From contig RCAB01000068.1 of NCBI GenBank assembly GCA_003640385.1, forward strand, positions 140,448 to 204,447: a stretch of DNA of 64,000 bases. Reading direction: 5' to 3'. Position numbers and translations under genes: made by a program. Positions 59,401-64,000 of this stretch are shown here, one piece after another (the first letter of the stretch is position 1; every line of letters starts with the position of its first letter). The notes beneath the pieces were generated by a model that was given only the letters and a program-made list of their open reading frames with translations, did no database searches and was not told where the DNA came from. This stretch comes from Setaria digitata. Taxonomy: Eukaryota > Nematoda > Chromadorea > Rhabditida > Setariidae.

Positions 59401-61414
59401 ACTTAAAGCAATCTTATCAGTTCATGTACACTCCACTTTGATGATATCACTGGCATATCAAGTTGTGTTTTAAGAACACATCAATTGAGCAGGCGTAGCA
59501 GGTCATTGGGGTTAGCTATGTCTTCGAAATGAACGGAAACTGGAAAATTAGATGCTTTATAGTGGGACAATACAGATTACAATCTTTAAATGGAAGAGGA
59601 AGTAATTAACAAGTGTAATTTCAAAGTGCTATCTTTTGTCAAACGTAAGGAGTGAAATAACGAATTACTGCGATTCGAAATTCCATCCGAGTGAATCAAG
59701 AGCAAAAATTAAAGTTTATAATTAAAGAGCATTTCATTCTTTGAGAACTTAATCATGAAGGCATGGGAATTAAGGAAAAAAGAATGTATGGAACCAATAA
59801 AAACTTATAAAGACTGTTTGTAAACTAGTTTTAATAACTTAAAAGATTATAATAATAGCATGACAATTCTAAAACATCTCTAAAAACGTCTTCTTCTGAA
59901 ACAAACCAGCTATAATGTCACTTTTTGACAAAGTAAAACATAAAAAGATTTTAAATTCCTCTGAGTCGTTGTCATCTGTCACAGGTCGCCAGTTTTACCG
60001 TTTCTGTTACATTTTCCGTTATCAATAATGCATTCTTTCATTTTTCAGTACCGCAGTTATCGTTATGAAGAATATTTGCTTGGCTAATCTTTCATTTATT
60101 CGTAAAAATCTTATGTCTAAGTATTTTACTAAAAGCTGGAAACGAAATAAAATGATAATCGCAAATCTCCCCTAATTATTTATAACAATTATTAGGTTAA
60201 TTAAAATTATTTTTTCCAAAAAAAAAAAAATCTAACTCGTAAAAATTTCTAACTCGAAATTTTCTGCAGTGCATTATCTTAAAGGCATTACGCATTTCTT
60301 CTTACTAGATTATAGAAATATCAAGTAATTTGAACATTTAAATGACTTACGAAAATTTCGTTTGTGTTTTAAAATCATTTTGAAGTATTTTGTGAAACAT
60401 CAAAGAATTTGCCAATCATTGTTGCACTAGTTTTACTATAGAATATTTATTATAGAAGATGTTTTTCTGGAAAATAAGTTTCACGGTCTTTGACTAATAC
60501 AATTAAAGGAAAAGTCAGTGTTCATAGTTAAGACTTAACTATAGCTTCTTTAATTTGCATTCCTAGCGGGTTATTGACGAGTCCCTTAAAGAGGGAAGTG
60601 ATACTTGAAAGGTAACTTGAAATCGACAAGGTAATAAGGGCAGAAATATGCTTTAATATGAATTTAACTTCTAATTACCTGTGGGTCGGTACTTGCGATA
60701 GTTTCTTACTGTGCACGATTATTTTTATCATTTCCCTTAATCTTCCTTTTCTTCAATTAAAAAAGTATCTTATCATGTTGTAACATCAAAAATTCCTAAT
60801 CTCCTCTTTGTTTACTCACTATCATTGTATTTAATCAGTCTTCGTGTATTTTTTGAATATAGAAGAACTAGAAATGTCTTTTGTTACCAAAGAAGAGCAA
60901 AATTTTTTCTCATTTATTTAGAAACTTATTCAAGTCATCACTGTGCAGTATATTCATTCATGCACTGATGTTTTCTACATCTTCTCGTCATTTGAACTGA
61001 GCAGTTTTGAATTTCGAACACTTTCTTCCCTAAATCATTTTGAATTCTTCCATTATTTGATGATTTATCTGAAGCAAATGTTTTAAATTAAATAGGCTTA
61101 AATTCGTTTTATTCATTTTAATCGGCTTCCGAAGACGTTGCATGAATTATTTGTCGTACAAAGCTATAAATCCAAAGTGTTTCTGAAGCTCGATTAATTA
61201 GCCGTCTTTTTTTTATTGAATTCTTTTAATTTACATAAGATAGTCGTCTAAAAATGCCTATTCCTTATTCTCCACACTCATTTACTAATTATTTCCACTT
61301 CTTAAAAATTCAATCGTCATTTAATGAATGTTCTTGAAAAAAGGAATGACAAGCAGCTTCATTATCTATGCTTCTAATAAAGATTGAAGAATTCAAGTTC
61401 ATTACAGTGAACGG
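56423..61414. other. 5 kb interval without supported genes
   Basis: Upstream of the phosphatase start there is an acceptor (gttatttcag on minus, near 56459), suggesting trans-splicing 34-36 bases before its ATG. The rest is AT-rich with poly-A/T runs, for example 57983-58008. A cluster of TTAATTAA-like repeats lies at 56519-56615. I see no gene. Confidence 0.45.
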
Positions 61415-63909
61415 ATGAACTTCTTCAGCAGCTCTACGTCACGCCTTATCATTCCACGTTGGAAACGTCCCGATACGCAAACCGCCCAGCAGGAAACACT
61501 TTTGTCCAATTGCAAATATGCAAGCACGGAAGGACGCTTTTCGATCATCGACAAGAGGTATGTCAAGTAGTTACCTCTTCCACTAGTTCATTTGTGAAGT
61601 GACAAGAAGTGCGAGGTAAAGGTCGAGAAAAAATCTGTTAGCTCAAAATAGATGAAGCTGTTGTCGATCCTGTGTTTACGGGACAAAAAAGGATGGTTTC
61701 AAAATGTGAATATCTTCTGCTCTTTTTTATTTTCAATTAATGGTTTATTGTATTTGAACTCTTTTCAATTAACCTGGAACGTTAATGAATGCTTGTTCAT
61801 TGCTACATGAAATTGGTCGTTTTTCGATGGAAAATTTAGCTAATATCTAAAATGCAGATCGAAAAGGACTGCATTCCTAACCGTACCTGCTAGATTTAAA
61901 AATAAGTAGTGACTATTTTACCTTAACTGCAACTCAACTTTTAAGTTCGGTCAGGTTTTAGCCCTAATTTTGAAGCAATTCAAAGAAAGTGGATTCAAGG
62001 CGAAATCTGAAATTTTATGGATGTGTTCATTTTTTTTGTCAGATGGTGTAAGTTAATGCTTCAAAAAATTTGAATCAAAATTTCTGCTGATGTTGCCGGT
62101 TGACAATTTCCTCACAGGCCAGTTTTAACCTCATTGCTGATTTTTTATTTCATTGTTTACTGAATCGAATTTCATTTTTTAGGCGGAAAGAATCAACGAG
62201 TATGGAATCGTCGGATTCATCATCCGATGAAGATTTCAATTCTAAGGAAAAAAGTAAGCAAGCTTTCAGCACTAATTCCGCTTTCTACTTCTATCTTCTC
62301 TCTTAAAATATATTTAGTCTAGTCTTGCTGTCTTTACAAGGTGACAGAATTTGAGGCATCTTTATTAAATGCACTAACAGTTTGTCAATTTCTTAGTGCA
62401 TTCAGAAAGAATTTAAAGGGAAATTTTTCTTGAAGTGAACTGGTCGTTAGATCATTCCAGATATGATGATAAGATTAGAAACTTTTGCATTCGAAAAAAT
62501 TCATTTGCAATGCTAAAATATACTAGCTGCCTGATCTCATCACACTTCCAGTGTTCCCATTTCCAATTTGAAATTTTAGATCATTGCGATCGGAATATTT
62601 TTTGATTTTCAAAAACTATATTTTGTGTAGAAAAAACTGGAACCACTGTTATCAGATTTTATCCTTTATTCGTTGTTGATTTTAATTAGTCAGATATTGG
62701 GTTAGAACTGTTGACACTTAATTACTGTATTGTACTGTCTCATTTCCTCTGTTAAATTATTTTTTTAAACTTCATCCAGCGTATTAGTTATCTACGAAGT
62801 TTAGTTATTTTAATGATAAAAACGACGGAATTTGATTTTTTCTTTTTTTTTTTTGGTCGAAATATTAATGACTTGAAGTGCATGAAAATGTCTACCATCC
62901 ATCTGCTATCAAACTTTCTAAGACATTACTTGTTCTAGAAGGAATTTTCACTGAAACCAAATACGATCATCGTGTTTCGTTTCGTTCAGCAGCACCAACC
63001 ACTAAACCATCCAAACAGCAATTCCAATCCGATCTTAAGAAGGGTAAGCAGATGAATGGATCACGCTTTAGAGTAAGTTTCTTCTTACTATCTGAACAGA
63101 AGGAATGCTATGGACACCTGGAGAGATGTAAAGTGATTCGTTGAAGTTTTCTTTCTACATTAGAATAATCTCAAAAACAACTTGAACAATGCTGCCTTTG
63201 TAGATTAAGTCTTTTCCTAACAGTGTGCGAGATCATTTGAAGGATACTCGATAATTAATCCTAGAGAATATTAAATAAATCCGTTTAATATAAATTGATG
63301 AGAAATTTTGAGAATTACAAGAAGTTGGAAGTCTCAATGTAGTTTTCCTTAATAAGGGCTAAGCAAATAAGGAAAATTTAGACCTTAAAACTTAGATAAA
63401 ATGATATGAACGCTTTATGTGACCACATCAGTGAAGAAATTATTGCAAAAAAAATTGGTGTGAACAGTATTATCAAACAAGTAAAAATTTGGAATTGAGA
63501 AAAGATCAACTAAGAACTAAAATATCTCTAATTTAACGAAATTTCACGGACAAAATGAACGGTTATTGATACGATCGTTTTGTCATGATCATGATATTAT
63601 ATCATCTGAAAAAGAAATGTTCAACAGGTAAGAGGTGACAGAGAATAGAATATTCAGTCTGATTATTACGAATGCTTAACTCGTCGGGTTAAATACGAAG
63701 GAGACTTTCGACGTAGCAACAACAAAATTCTTCTTTCAATTAACACGTAAACGTAGACGTAGATGAGCGTGTTGAGTTGTGGAGCAAACTGAAAGAGAAA
63801 TGGATTCTTGCAATCATCCAAATGAAAGAAAACTAACTGAAAATTAGTTTTGGACGTGTCGATTGGAAATGTTTATGCACTGAAGACAATGAACACAGCT
63901 GGAAAACCT
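61415..63909 (+). CDS. 5' part of an unrecognised gene, Ser/acid-rich N terminus (runs off the window)
   Basis: Four exons join in phase: 61415-61557, 62183-62253, 62939-63043 and 63848-63909, each with good acceptor and donor sequences (gtatgt, gtaagc, gtaagc, gtaaga). The product begins MNFFSSSTSRLIIPRWKRPD, continues through STEGRFSIIDKRRKES, an acidic serine cluster (ESSDSSSDEDF, a likely casein-kinase-2-type target), GIFTETKYDHRVSFRS, PTTKPSKQQ and SIGNVYALKTMNTAGKP, and is still open at the last donor. The early part looks disordered. I recognise no family. An acceptor (ttcattacag) lies 7 bases before the ATG, as for a trans-spliced gene. Exons between 63043 and 63848 may be missing from this model. 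Confidence 0.5.
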
Positions 63910-64000
63910 GTAAGAGAATCTGGTGGAAGTCGACTTCAGATGGCACAATAGCGACTTTTGTCATCAAGAGTCTGAATAGATGAGAAATTTCTCGAAAGCA

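Overview
This looks like nuclear DNA of a nematode, most likely a clade III (filarial-type) worm. It is AT-rich and full of A/T homopolymers, and genes are split into many small exons by short GT-AG introns. Several start codons sit a few bases behind a splice-acceptor-like stretch, as expected for spliced-leader trans-splicing. I cannot name the species. I see no bacterial, viral, CRISPR or transposase-type genes.

Layout: a possible plus-strand terminal exon (about 117-434); PEX1 on minus (669-5588, cut at its 3' side by the window or by my ability to follow it); STT3, the catalytic oligosaccharyltransferase subunit, on plus (6513-12603, complete, 17 exons, 706 aa); the CHIP/STUB1 ubiquitin ligase on minus (14182-17355, complete, 291 aa); importin alpha on plus (18602-22044, complete, 514 aa); mannose-6-phosphate isomerase on minus (24540-26898, complete, 396 aa); an OATP/SLCO transporter on plus (29672-33953, 655 aa); a GnRH-receptor-like GPCR on minus (34371-38530, about 404 aa, stopping inside TM7); a gene-poor 11.7 kb stretch holding two N gaps and a 908-bp direct duplication; a large protein tyrosine phosphatase on minus (50258-56422, about 820 aa); 5 kb without genes; and the 5' part of an unrecognised plus-strand gene (61415 to at least 63909). 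The first seven recognised genes alternate strands strictly, giving three head-to-head pairs (PEX1/STT3, CHIP/importin, MPI/OATP) and three tail-to-tail pairs.

Most genes are unrelated housekeeping functions: peroxisome biogenesis, N-glycosylation, protein quality control, nuclear import, mannose metabolism, organic anion transport and signalling. MPI and STT3 lie on one pathway (mannose-6-phosphate feeds the dolichol-linked glycan that STT3 transfers), but nothing shows co-regulation. Exon models were built by hand from reading frame, splice consensus and phase; each complete model closes in phase unless stated. I found no convincing new biological system. The useful oddities are two likely GC-AG introns, a terminal CHIP exon hidden 1 kb downstream, a GPCR ending at the NPxxY tyrosine position, a phosphatase with an altered WPD loop and one unresolved splice, and an apparent assembly duplication.
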